Shown: piece after piece, positions 54,790-64,000 of the stretch | How the letters are laid out: the number at the start of each line of letters is the position of its first letter | How positions within the stretch are numbered: the stretch's first letter is position 1 | Source: Corythoichthys intestinalis | Lineage: Eukaryota > Chordata > Actinopteri > Syngnathiformes > Syngnathidae | DNA length: 64,000 nt | Direction of reading: 5' to 3' | NCBI RefSeq assembly: GCF_030265065.1 | Contig: NC_080410.1 | Location: 17,063,898-17,127,897, forward strand | Program-made: the position numbers and the translations under genes | Notes under the pieces: generated by a model | What the model was told of the DNA's origin: nothing | The model's database searches: none | Seen by the model: the letters and a program-made list of their open reading frames with translations, nothing else

Positions 54790-57430
54790 ATTCCATGAAC
54801 AAAATAATGGTTGCATAAAGTGCAGTATATTTCTTCACAAATCTTATTTTTCAGTCCCAAATACCGCTGGTATTATTGCATTTTATTTTTTAACAAAAAT
54901 GCACCATTACAAAGTGCTGAAAATTCCTTTTTCTATTTAATGCTGCAGCATACATGGCTGAACAAAAACAGTTTTTCGGGTTTCCTGGAAAGTGGTGGTT
55001 TGGGAGAGGCAAGGATTCTACTTGACGCCAGCAATATGTGATGGGTAATTGCATTTATATATATATTTTAAAACCTCTCCCACTTTTAATGCAAATTTCT
55101 TTCTTCTTCAATTACTCATTTGCAAATGACCTGTCCATTTCCAAAATCTAATGTGACTTCAAAAGTTTACCCCTATGCATAGACTATAAATGTTAACATT
55201 TCATAATGTAAAGCATGACATGTTGACTCATCGTTATGTATATAAAGGCCGATTCTGTTTTCTTTCTACCCAAAATAATTGACTCTAGAGAAGTCTTTAA
55301 TGAAATAAACATTTGAAATCATGCTGTAATTATTACAGATGGAGTCTAATGTACACTCATAGATTTACAATCCTCAACATTTGCACTGAGATGCATACAA
55401 AAGATCCCAACCCAGATGTATTCAGTGCTAAAATATACATGGACTATTTCAGTACAACTGGTAAAAAGGTTGGCCTATATACAGCCTGGACATTGCTGCT
55501 CTAGTGTGTCCCTATATCAAAACTAAAGGTATAGTTCCAGAGCAACGGCATCTATGTAGGTAAACGGCACAGGACACACGGCAAAAACCTTTGACACCAT
55601 TTCACTAAGAAAGCTTTTGTGGTTTTATTAAAAAATGCTTAAGCCACTATGGCTCAGCAGGACTATTTCAATAGAATTTGTCTCATGATTTAAAATAAGT
55701 ATTTTGTAAGGACTGCATCAAGTTCCCAAAAATGTCCATAAAAAGTTGCTTCTTGTTGACTGTTCTGAGGCGCCTCTCACAACAGTCCCTTCATTGCCTC
55801 CACTTTCCAGTATAAGCAAGAAGCATGACTAATGGTTCCAGTTCATGACTCAGCCTCCAAGCGTAGCTGCTTGATGACAGGTCTTTTTCGCCAGCGCGGC
55901 GGTTGCGCCCTCCCTTCACAAATGATAGGTTTACCTCAGTACAAACAGTTTGCAATTTTTATTTTTGTAGCAACCCAGGGAGCAAAGATTTATCTCTCAG
56001 GATTGTAATTTGCACAGAAACAGGCGGTCGCTTTCCCTACACCAGATTCTCATGCAGGCTTGTTGCTCCCATGCCTGCTAAATGCCTCAGTTTCTTGAGG
56101 AATCAAAGCGGGGGATAAATCCAGCTGTGTAAACAACCTTTGACATGCATTTCAAACCTCAACACATCATTTCATCTTTTTGTTTTTGTAACCGTCATCC
56201 ATCATTAATATGATCAAGGTCAATCTGTGGTAGTTCAGACCTTAGCTGTTTTGTCACTCGGACGCTCCAAACTCGGTCGTTTGTGTGTGAAACCCAACAA
56301 TAAATATGAATGAATAAATACCAAATGAGGGCCTAGTGTGTGTCTGAATGACATCAACATCAGGCCTTTGGGCCAAGTACTGTCCACCTCCACGTTTTGG
56401 TTTATCAGTACTATTTTACCACTTTCACTCATGAACAACAAATTAAATCAGCAAAAATTATGTATTACTATCTTAGCTATTTACATCCCCAGCAAGCAAA
56501 AAGTCTCAAAGTTCAAGGGGCTTCATGATGCACAGCTTGCTGGCTTGAGGAAGCGAAATTCTCCATCAGGGCCCAAAAAAAACCACCACATTTTAATCTA
56601 CACTGATCAATTCTTGCCTTTCTCCTCGAAAAATCCGCACACACTCAGAGATACAGGAAGGACAGAGATTCTACAGGATCATTGAAAAGCAACTCCCTAT
56701 TTCAAAAATATGTAAAAAATATAATTTTGTTCTTCAAATCTCATTCACTTGTTGACGGCTATAAGGTTAATTTTAACCTTTACTGAGCCAAGACATTTTA
56801 CATGGACACTTGACGGCACCAAACAGTCATAAAAAGTTTGATTAACAGATTTGCTCATTCAGTGTAAATTTTCTGTACTTTCTGCTGTCTAGTGGAAGAG
56901 CAATAATTGTTAATTCTGGTCACTATGTCACTGGCATAGACCTGTTTTCTACAATTAATGTGTTTAAGAAAGCTAAATTAATAATAATTATCTATAAAAT
57001 GTTTAACCCTATGTAGGTCAATCATTGAAATGCCAGGTCTTTATGAGGATAAAATTTTTTAATTGAGTGCTGCCAGCCCCCCCGTCAAAATGAATTTGTA
57101 GTGTATCAACATCACTGGCAGGCAATGAGTTAAAATAAATTTATACGCTAAATATTTAAGAATAAAGACAAAGGTTTTCTTTTGAGCATTAGCACTGCAC
57201 TTGTTTTAAAGAAAAAAATGGAAATCCACTTAAAGATTGAGTTAAAAGGCATTACACTTAAAAGTTAATCCTAAATATTTGGGGGGGGGGTGTTTTTAAA
57301 CAAATAAGAATCTTTTGTAGTTTAAGTTGATTACAACTGAACTACAATTGGTTCATACACTGGTGGATAAAAAAAAAATTAATTTAAAAAATGTAATTGA
57401 ATTTAGTCTAGCTTTTGCATATTACTAAAG
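54790..57430. other. Intergenic DNA, possibly including 3' UTR of the ccn1-like gene
   Basis: No exon was recognised. A minus-strand AATAAA (TTTATT at 55624-55629) could end a long ccn1-like 3' UTR, but the distance (2.4 kb) makes this uncertain. A poly-G run lies at 57281 and a short palindromic-repeat piece at 57065-57135. Scattered open frames have no support. Confidence 0.4.
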
Positions 57431-57431
57431 C

Positions 57432-57762
57432 AAGGGTGTCAAACACATTTTTGTCATGTGCCGCATCGTATTTATAGTTCAGAGGGCCCTTATGACTGCG
57501 AAAACGTAAATGTATGCTCACCTCACATCATTACGTACAGTATACGTACGGGACAAACTCAACGATAGCTGTTTTTAAATCAGAAACAATTGAAAGACTG
57601 GTAACAAAAAGTTAAGATTTATAGAAGTTTAAGGGTTACAATCTTAAACTTTTATATCAGAGCAAGAAATATGAAGTTGTTGCACATGATTTGCTTCCGT
57701 GGGCCACATAAAATGAGTGTGGCCCGGATCTGGACCCTGAGCCTCGACTTTGACATCTGTGT
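57432..57762. mobile_element. Short hAT-type MITE
   Basis: About 330 bp, starting CAAGGGTGTCAAACACATTT and ending, in reverse, CACAGATGTCAAAGTCGAGG. Inside are GCCGCATCGTATTTATAG and GTGGGCCACATAAAATGA. It is the decayed form of the fish CAGGGGTGTCAAACTCATTT family, lying downstream of the ccn1-like exon. Confidence 0.7.
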
Positions 57763-58053
57763 ACTAGAGTGAGATTTTCGCACCACACTTTTGAAAGCCA
57801 TTGTTCTAATGTAAAATATGTCTTGACTCAATTAAGGTTGTTGAACACAAGCAAAAAAAAGAGAAATATCATTAGATTGAGTACAGACAAACAATGAAAA
57901 TGAAAAAAAAAATATACATATATATATTGACAAGTACTCTGAAATAGGGAGTGCCTTTTAACCCTCTTAAATGCAGACTGCGTGGTGTGGGGGTTTCAAT
58001 GTTCCATGTTCAATGTTGTTTTCGTTGTTTATGGGAATGTAGGCTTTGTGTAG

Positions 58054-58359
58054 CTAGTCAATGAACTTGTGTGTGTCTCCGTAGAGCCAGAGCTGCGGGG
58101 GCATGGCCGCCTCGTTGAGGTGATTGCATTCGTCGCTGCACTTGCACGACTGAATGAACATCACGGATCTGGTGAAGCGTTCGCCGTCGGGGCAGGCAAA
58201 AGTGACGCTGGCGGTGCGTGTGCGACGGGGTGAGCAGCAGCGGCCGTCTCTGCATACACCACAGTAGTTAGGCCTGTACAGGCGAGTGCTCCTGCAGCCG
58301 GCGTAGGACAGGCGGTGGGGTTCGGGGGCTTTGTGGGTACGGGAGCACTTCCTTCCTTT
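58054..58359 (-). CDS. ccn1l: CCN1/CYR61-like protein, last coding exon (C-terminal cystine knot)
   Basis: One exon of 101 codons plus TAG, after the acceptor TTCTTCCACTACAG, in phase 0. It starts KGRKCSRTHKAPEPHRLSYA, continues YRPNYCGVCRDGRCCSPRRT and SVMFIQSCKCSDECNHLNEA, and ends YGDTHKFID. All ten cysteines of the CT domain are there. CCN1-specific traits are KAPEP, the YAGC block, IQSCKC, HLNEAA and the HKFID end (human HKFRD); CCN2 and CCN3 differ at these sites. CCN proteins are secreted matricellular factors; the CT knot binds heparan sulphate and integrins. The signal peptide and the IGFBP, VWC and TSP1 exons are not recognisable between 58360 and 64000, so the upstream intron exceeds 5.6 kb or the gene is incomplete. 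The symbol assumes a teleost ccn1-like paralogue; ccn1 itself is possible. Confidence 0.88.
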   Translation of the reverse strand, partial: KGRKCSRTHKAPEPHRLSYAGCRSTRLYRPNYCGVCRDGRCCSPRRTRTASVTFACPDGERFTRSVMFIQSCKCSDECNHLNEAAMPPQLWLYGDTHKFID

Positions 58360-58734
58360 CTGTAGTGGAAGAAAGTGAGGAACACAAAGAGATTCATCAT
58401 AAAAAGTGAATTTGCTTTGTCAGAAATAATTCTAAGCATGTTCTATCAGCTGGTCTCCATCCACCTCAGTTTCATGTCACGTTCCCAAAAACACGCATAT
58501 TAAAGAATACATTAGTACTGTGCTTAGATATTGGGGAAAAAGGTAATGTACTTAAACGGAAAGCCAACACGGTATACATGAACTTTATGTGGTACACAAT
58601 TTTTAGACCCCTAATGTTCAAGCCCCAAAAGAAAAAAGGAGCAGCTTAGGTGAGCAGCCATTTTATGACATCTGTTATACCCACACACATACATACCTGA
58701 TTGACTCGAGCACAGGTGCATGTGATAATGAATA

Positions 58735-58990
58735 TTAATGACGCCACGAGGAAGTGAGGGCAATCTTAAATACTCAGATTTGATTAACCAAAATCTACCA
58801 GCATCGAGAAAATATCTGCCCCCATGCCAGGCGGCCACTTCCTGGCAATACTGGCTTTTCTTTACCTTTTTCTCCAATGTTACCATAACGAAGATGAAAT
58901 TCTGTTTTTTTTCAGGGAGGCACATGATGAAATTCTTGGCTTTCCTTTTAAATTCAGTCAATCTTTTGCCCACTAGAGAGCCCACGTAAC
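58735..58990 (-). repeat. Dispersed repeat (family of 2.5 kb and 44.3 kb)
   Basis: In reverse complement: AAAAGCCAGTATTGCCAGGA, AGTGGCCGCCTGGCATGG, TTTAAGATTGCCCTC and CTTCCTCGTGGCGTCA. The block order matches 2505-2880. It lies in the presumed ccn1-like intron. Confidence 0.6.
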
Positions 58991-59039
58991 ACTTTTGAGA
59001 ACGGTATATGCCCTGGGATTGACTGGCAACCAGTTAAGA

Positions 59040-59393
59040 CTAAACTTCACTCACTCGTGTGTAGTTGTAAAAGTATTGAAGTATCGATACTGAAATGTAT
59101 TGGGATATGATATTTGGTTGCAAGAGTGTCGAGACTCAGGTCACTATAAAATTTGTTGACATCGGGTCAATTTGATTTTGCCTACTTTGATTGAAATGGA
59201 GGATATTTTTTGCATTTTCTTTGTTAAATTATTGGTTGCTGTAGACAGCCCTAGATGTCCAATCCACTTGAATGGGAGGGTTGGCAGCGAATGGTCCAGT
59301 GTTCATTCGTTGCTACCCTCCCATTACAAAGGGATTGGACCTCTACTACTAATAAACTCATTTAAAGAGTTTTAGTATAGCTTTTAAGAGCTA
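59040..59393. repeat. Repeat flank split by the Tc1 insertion, plus palindromic repeat copy
   Basis: AAGTATCGATACTGAAATGT at 59080, and GAATATCGATATCGAG with TACCATGACAACAGTATC at 61370-61415, look like the two ends of one older element that the Tc1 entered. A palindromic repeat copy (AGATGTCCAATCCACTTGAA, inverse at GGGATTGGACCTCTACTACT) lies at 59250-59360. Confidence 0.5.
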
Positions 59394-61285
59394 CACTGCT
59401 GGCCAAAAGTATTGGCACCACTGCAATTCCAGCACATAATGCGCAATTTCTCCCAGATAATGACTGCAATTACAAATGCTTTGGTAGTAATAGCTTCATT
59501 TATTTTGCTTGCAATGAAAAACACAAAAGAGAATGCGGGGGAAAAAAGAAATCATTATCATTTAACACAAAACTACAAAAATGGGCCGAACAAAGGTATT
59601 GGCACCCTTTTAAAAATCATGAGTTGCTTTGTGTAATTAACAACACTTGTTACTTACCTGTGGCACATAAAAGGTGGTGGCAATAACTAAATCACTCTTG
59701 CAGCCAGTTAAAATAGATTAAAGTTGACTCAACCTCTGTCCTGTGTCCTTGTGTGTACCACATTGAGCATGGGGAAAAGAAAGACCAAAGAACTGTCTGA
59801 GGACTTGAGAAGCAAAATTGTGAGGAAGCATGGGCAATCTCAAGGCTACAAGTCCATCTCCAAAGACCTGATTGTTCCTGTGTCTACCGTGTGCAGTGTC
59901 ATCAGTAAGTGTAACTATACCCAGGAAGACCCCACTTCTGACCCAGAGACATACAAAAGCCTGGCTGGAGTTTGCTGAAACCTACCTGACAAAGCCAAAA
60001 ACGTTTTGGAAGATTGTTCTCTGGTCAGACAAAAGTAGAGCGTTTTGGGAAAAGGCATCAACATAAGAGTTTACAGGGGAAAAAACGAGGACTTTCAAAG
60101 AAAAGGTCCCTACAGTCAAACACGGAGGTTCCCTGATGTTTTGGGGTTGCTTTGCTACCTTTTGAACTGGACTGCTTCACTGTGTGCGTGGCATTATGAA
60201 GTCTGAAGATTACCAACAAATTTTGCAATATAATGTAGGGCTCAGTGTGAGAAAGCTGGGTCTCCCTCAGAGGTCATGGGTCTTCCAGCAGGACAATGAC
60301 TCAAAACACACTTCAAAAAGCACTAGAAAGTCGTTTGAGAGAAAGCACTGGAGACTTCTAAAGTGGCCAGCAATGAGTCCAGACCTGAATCCCATAGAAC
60401 ACCTGTGGAGAGATCTGAAAATGGCAGTTTGGAGAAGGAGCCCTTCAAATCTCAGGTGCAGTTTACATGGCGACTCTGCGACACAAAGACGCAATGACTG
60501 AGTTGCGGACTCGCCTCGCGTGCATATGGTGCTGGCGAAGACGGAAGGCGAAAACGAAAAATTCTGAATCCTGCCTCCAAAGTGAAAGAATCCGATTGCG
60601 GGGGGTTGAGGGGGGCTTCCTCAGCATGCATATCAAAGGCTCCTGCCGCGCGAGAGCGCGCTGTTAAAGTCAGCGCTCGTACACGTCACATTGGGCATGC
60701 GCAGCGCTGCTACTAAACATTAAAAACAGCAAATATGGCGGAATGTCAGCTTTAATGTACTGTTTTAATAATATTTTTAAATTAAATATGTTGAACGTTT
60801 CAATTTTTGTGCCTTTTTGAACAAAAGAAAAATGACATCGCTTCAAATGGGCGGGCATATTTTTTTCCAGGCTGAGGGTGCTTGGTGGGGTCAAAGTGCA
60901 TCATTCTCTGTCGCCCGGTAAATCTGTACTGCCCCCTAGGGCTTGGCATGAATACTACATCGTTTTCATGTGGAATTGCGACATTGTTCATATGGAGACG
61001 CAAATGAAAATGCAAATTTGAAATTGTTCGTATTCTCAGAGAGTCACCATGTAAACGGCCCCTCAGAGACCTGGAGCAGTTGGCCAAAGAAGAATGGTCT
61101 AAAATTCCAAAAGAGCATTGTAAGAAACTCATCGACGGATACCGGAAGTGGTTGTTCGCAATTATTTTGTCGAAAGGTTGTGCTACCAAATACTGAGGGT
61201 TCCAATACTTTTGCCCGGCCCATTTTGGATTTTTTTTTTTCATTGCACAGAATTGCAGGGGTGCCAATACTTTTGGCCAGCAGTG
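59394..61285 (+). mobile_element. Tc1/mariner element carrying an insertion
   Basis: The ends CACTGCTGGCCAAAAGTATT and its inverse AATACTTTTGGCCAGCAGTG are flanked by TA (59392-59393, 61286-61287). Without the insert it is about 1.28 kb. The transposase starts at 59769 (MGKRKTKELSEDLRSKIVRK, HGQSQGYKSI, HTH domain). A gap follows ISKC, then catalytic pieces at 60184-60501 ([23 protein letters not shown]) and 61060-61195 (LEQLAKEEWSKIPKEHCKKL, GCATKY). Same family as 23337-24985 but with cleaner ends. The deletion and frameshifts make it inactive. Confidence 0.92.
60456..61061. mobile_element. 606-bp inverted-repeat element inside the Tc1
   Basis: Starts GTGCAGTTTACATGGCGACT and ends, in reverse, GGGCCGTTTACATGGTGACT. 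CTCAG flanks both sides (60451-60455, 61062-61066), and removing the insert rejoins the transposase as SNL-RDLEQLAKEEWSK. The inside is GC-rich at the left, with GCGCGAGAGCGCGC. No transposase. The superfamily is uncertain; the 5-bp flank is unlike TA (Tc1) or 8-bp (hAT) duplications. Confidence 0.85.
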
Positions 61286-61410
61286 TACATGACTGGATAT
61301 CCCAAAAAATAACGTTCAATTTTGTTTGTTTTATTTCACAGTATTGTAAATTTTACCGAGTTTTTTTGGGGAATATCGATATCGAGTTAAAAATTTTAGT
61401 ACCATGACAA

Positions 61411-63240
61411 CAGTATCCAAGAAATGTATTTTTTTTTCTACTATTTAATTTACTCTTAACAACTCACTTGACAACAATAAATTAACAGAGCTCTACTGGT
61501 TAGATTGATGGCACTCCTACATTTTACGTCACTTAAAGACAACATTAATCAACATTTCCATCAACAGAATTCACGTATAATTGATCAATATATCAATTCC
61601 TAAATTTTGAAAATAGGACTTCAAGCATGGATGTTTCACCATGGGAGACGTTAACATTTAAAAAAGTTAGATAATACAGCATGCCTCCACACCACCTACT
61701 GGATGAGTGTTAAAGTAAATAGATGGCAGAAAACAGCATTCCTGAGACAGCTTAGTGATATCGTGTTACCGTTTTCACGGCATTAGCAGTGTGAAACAAG
61801 TCATTATCCAAACGCACAGACTTGAAAGCAAAGTTAATACTCTAAAGTCGAGGGGCAGAGAAAACAAAAAAGGTCAGAACACCACATGGGTTAAGAGCAT
61901 GTCAACAATAAGTAACAAATGACATTGATGCACATTTTAACGCCTACGACAGCTATGCAAATATTACGTGAAACAGGTGCGTAACCAGCCATCAGCCTCC
62001 TGAGTGGCTCTGCGTAGGCAGAACATTTGTTGGGGGATGTTGTGTATTAAATGTGAGGGAACAACAGAGTTGGTGACTCAAGTGCTTTTGAAATCACACA
62101 GTGAAGAGAAGCTGAGTGGAACTCCAATCACAAACCCCCACAAATAATAATACTGTTATGAAGTGTTGTGACAGTTCCAAAATACAATATTTTTCTATTA
62201 GATGCATTTAATTGGACTTTATACCATAGATTTACATTTTCAAAAGGAAAAAAAGTAGTGCACCAATATAACTCTGGTTTTAAATGTTCTTTTTTCCATT
62301 ACATCTCTGGTGAATGATTTTTTAAAATTCTGTTTTGTTCATATAATATTGCTTCTTTATTTAAAGTAGAAAACAGAATGTTGTTCAATCTAGTAGACTA
62401 GAAGCACTCAAATAAATTTCAAAAGTATGTGGTGTAAAAATTCACTCAAGGGCAACTTAAGCCCAAAATGTTCGGGTTTTACAAATTGCTCTAATGTTAC
62501 CCCTGCACTATTCACAGCTCCTAAGGGGGTATTGCATGGCAATGTTGGATCAGTAGCATGAGATCAGCACATTTCACATGAATTTCAAATTCTTGTTGAA
62601 TTTATTCTTAGCATAGTGAGCTTGTCGTTAAGAATGCCTTTCTCATTTTTTGAAATTCTGGATATGAATCTCAACTCTTGTCTTCTTATTTGGAGTTTTC
62701 ATAAATTCCCAATGCTTAATTCAACTTCCTTTCACATTGCAGGAGTATCAACATTATGTTCAATTTTGAGACAAAAATGGCCTTAAGTGTAAAAGTGAGT
62801 GTCATTTGTTAGTGCGTTTTTTTGGGCTGTCGCGCCTAAAATCGACCCCGATGAAGACTATTGAAGATGAATGCATTTATTCATTTTCACAAATTGGAAG
62901 TACAGGATTCTGTTGGACTCTGTTGGACAAAACACAGTCTTTCACAGAAGATGGGGTTCAATGAGGCAAGTTTAACATTACCGGGGTATATAGAAGTCAT
63001 CTTAAAATTATAGATTAGCTTTTTTTCCCCCCCCCACAAACACACATACTTGCCTTAATTGGAATTGAATTGGTTATTCTGCCAAAAGTCCGTTAACCTG
63101 CACTTCAATCTAAGTCATACTATATAGGTAATTCAGATTAGAATCAGTCTGTGCATATGTCCGGCTTTATTCGGAGACTGTGACTCACACAGTTGTTGGG
63201 TGAATGTTGTATGTTAGCCAGAGGAAGAATGAATAAGACA
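61411..63240. other. Presumed ccn1-like intron or intergenic DNA, nothing recognised
   Basis: AT-rich sequence. I looked for the TSP1, VWC and IGFBP cysteine patterns on the minus strand and saw none. Poly-C run at 63026. No element ends recognised. Confidence 0.5.
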
Positions 63241-63249
63241 TGGCTTCAA

Positions 63250-63362
63250 AATCATGAGCGGATTTTAAGAGGGGGGCAGGGGGTCCAGGTCTCTGGTGGC
63301 CGAAAAGTGTCATTGAATGTAATTGACTTTCCTATGTATATAAAAGTTGTAAAGCAATAATA
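63250..63362 (+). repeat. Dispersed repeat shared with 6.05 kb
   Basis: GCGGATTTTAAGAGGGGGGC, GGTGGCCGAAAAGTGTCATT, and TTGACTTTCCTATGTATATA followed by AAAGTTGTAAAGCAATA match 6050-6160 closely. Confidence 0.65.
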
Positions 63363-63363
63363 C

Positions 63364-64000
63364 CAGGGGTGAAAGTGCCGAGAATTTCTTGCCGGAACTC
63401 CCCGACATGAAGGTCGCTACGGAGCCAGAAATTGTATTTTTTTTTTTTTCTTTCTTTCTTTTTTTTTTTTCTGGGGGGGGAACTACTGAAATGCAAAGAA
63501 AACTGTTTTAGCACAGTTATTTGTAGAACACATACAAAAACTGATTTTCATTCAAATTTGTATTTTTTCAATGATTTGCAAAATAAAAGTTAACAAAAAA
63601 AAGCTATGACCCCAACCTTCATCTCCTAATTTTTATTTTCCCTTATTTCCTCACATACTCAATGCCAAATCTCAATTTTAATTACTAAAGAACATAGGAT
63701 GTATATTAAAACTGAAGTAAATGTAAACATTTACTTTTTTTTTTTAAATAATGATAAAGATATAAGTAACGTACATTCAGAAAAATAAGTACAAATGACT
63801 TATACTATGCAGAGTGAAATGAAATATAGTTTGAAAATTGACTTTTTTAAATCATAAGGAAATGAATAAGTAGCCTAAAATAAATGGACAAATATAAGTC
63901 CAAAGGGCACGTTGACAGCTAAGATGTTCTGAACCTCCCCATCAGAGCAAATAAAACAAAATATGATAAATAAGCCTCCTCAACTCTTTCGTTGCTCTTA
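63364..64000 (-). mobile_element. hAT-type element, partial, inverted copy of 38.0-39.5 kb
   Basis: Begins CAGGGGTGAAAGTGCCGAGA and follows the reverse complement of 39522 leftwards (CTTGCCGGAACTCCCCGACA, GAAAACTGTTTTAGCACAGT, AAGTTAACAAAAA). The rest lies past the window end. No coding frame. Confidence 0.85.

Noticed and set aside
58360-64000. Search for the TSP1, VWC and IGFBP exons of the ccn1-like gene
   Set aside because: No cysteine-rich minus-strand frame with the expected motifs. The frames at 58611-58985 and 60800-61267 are repeat or transposon shadows.

Overview
The window is vertebrate nuclear DNA, almost certainly from a ray-finned fish and probably a percomorph. Several multi-exon genes carry GT..AG introns. 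Their exons closely match human MICALL1, TOM1, GCAT, DDX39A and CCN1/CYR61. The intergenic and intronic DNA is crowded with teleost-type Tc1/mariner and hAT elements. I cannot name the species. MICALL1 and GCAT lie near each other on human 22q13.1 and TOM1 is on 22q12.3, so the left 37 kb keeps part of an ancestral block.

Layout. 1-2.1 kb: a Tc1 remnant, then the last three coding exons of a MICAL-like gene (plus strand, probably micall1), ending in a possible CaaX box. 3.0-8.1 kb: an antisense Tc1 copy and assorted repeats. 9.0-9.4 kb: a small reading frame on the minus strand with one predicted membrane helix, head to head with tom1. 9.6-22.3 kb: complete tom1, 15 coding exons, 457 aa. Its intron 6 holds a palindromic Tc1-like element with a second Tc1 nested inside. 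23.3-26.3 kb: another Tc1, and a hAT-type insertion into an older repeat. 26.8-36.7 kb: complete gcat, 9 exons, 427 aa, mitochondrial glycine C-acetyltransferase. Its introns 1 and 7 hold hAT remnants with transposase fragments. 37.4-41.7 kb: three hAT-type elements with 8-bp target duplications. 42.1-51.9 kb: complete ddx39a, a non-coding first exon plus 9 coding exons, 427 aa. 53.3-54.8 kb: a Tc1. 58.05-58.36 kb: the last coding exon of a CCN1-like gene (minus strand); I do not see its earlier exons in the remaining 5.6 kb. 59.4-61.3 kb: a Tc1 with a 606-bp inverted-repeat element inside it. From 63.36 kb: an inverted partial copy of the 38.0-39.5 kb element.

The genes are unrelated housekeeping or signalling genes and form no operon-like unit: endosomal sorting (micall1, tom1), mitochondrial threonine/glycine metabolism (gcat), mRNA export and splicing (ddx39a), and secreted matricellular signalling (ccn1-like). 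The unusual content is mostly transposon architecture (nested, palindromic and miniature elements), plus two gene-tail oddities: the CaaX end on the MICAL-like protein and a shortened TOM1 C-terminus. I saw no CRISPR array, rRNA, tRNA, retrovirus or other LTR element that I could support. Exon boundaries were set by eye from homology and GT/AG signals. Repeat family names are tentative.
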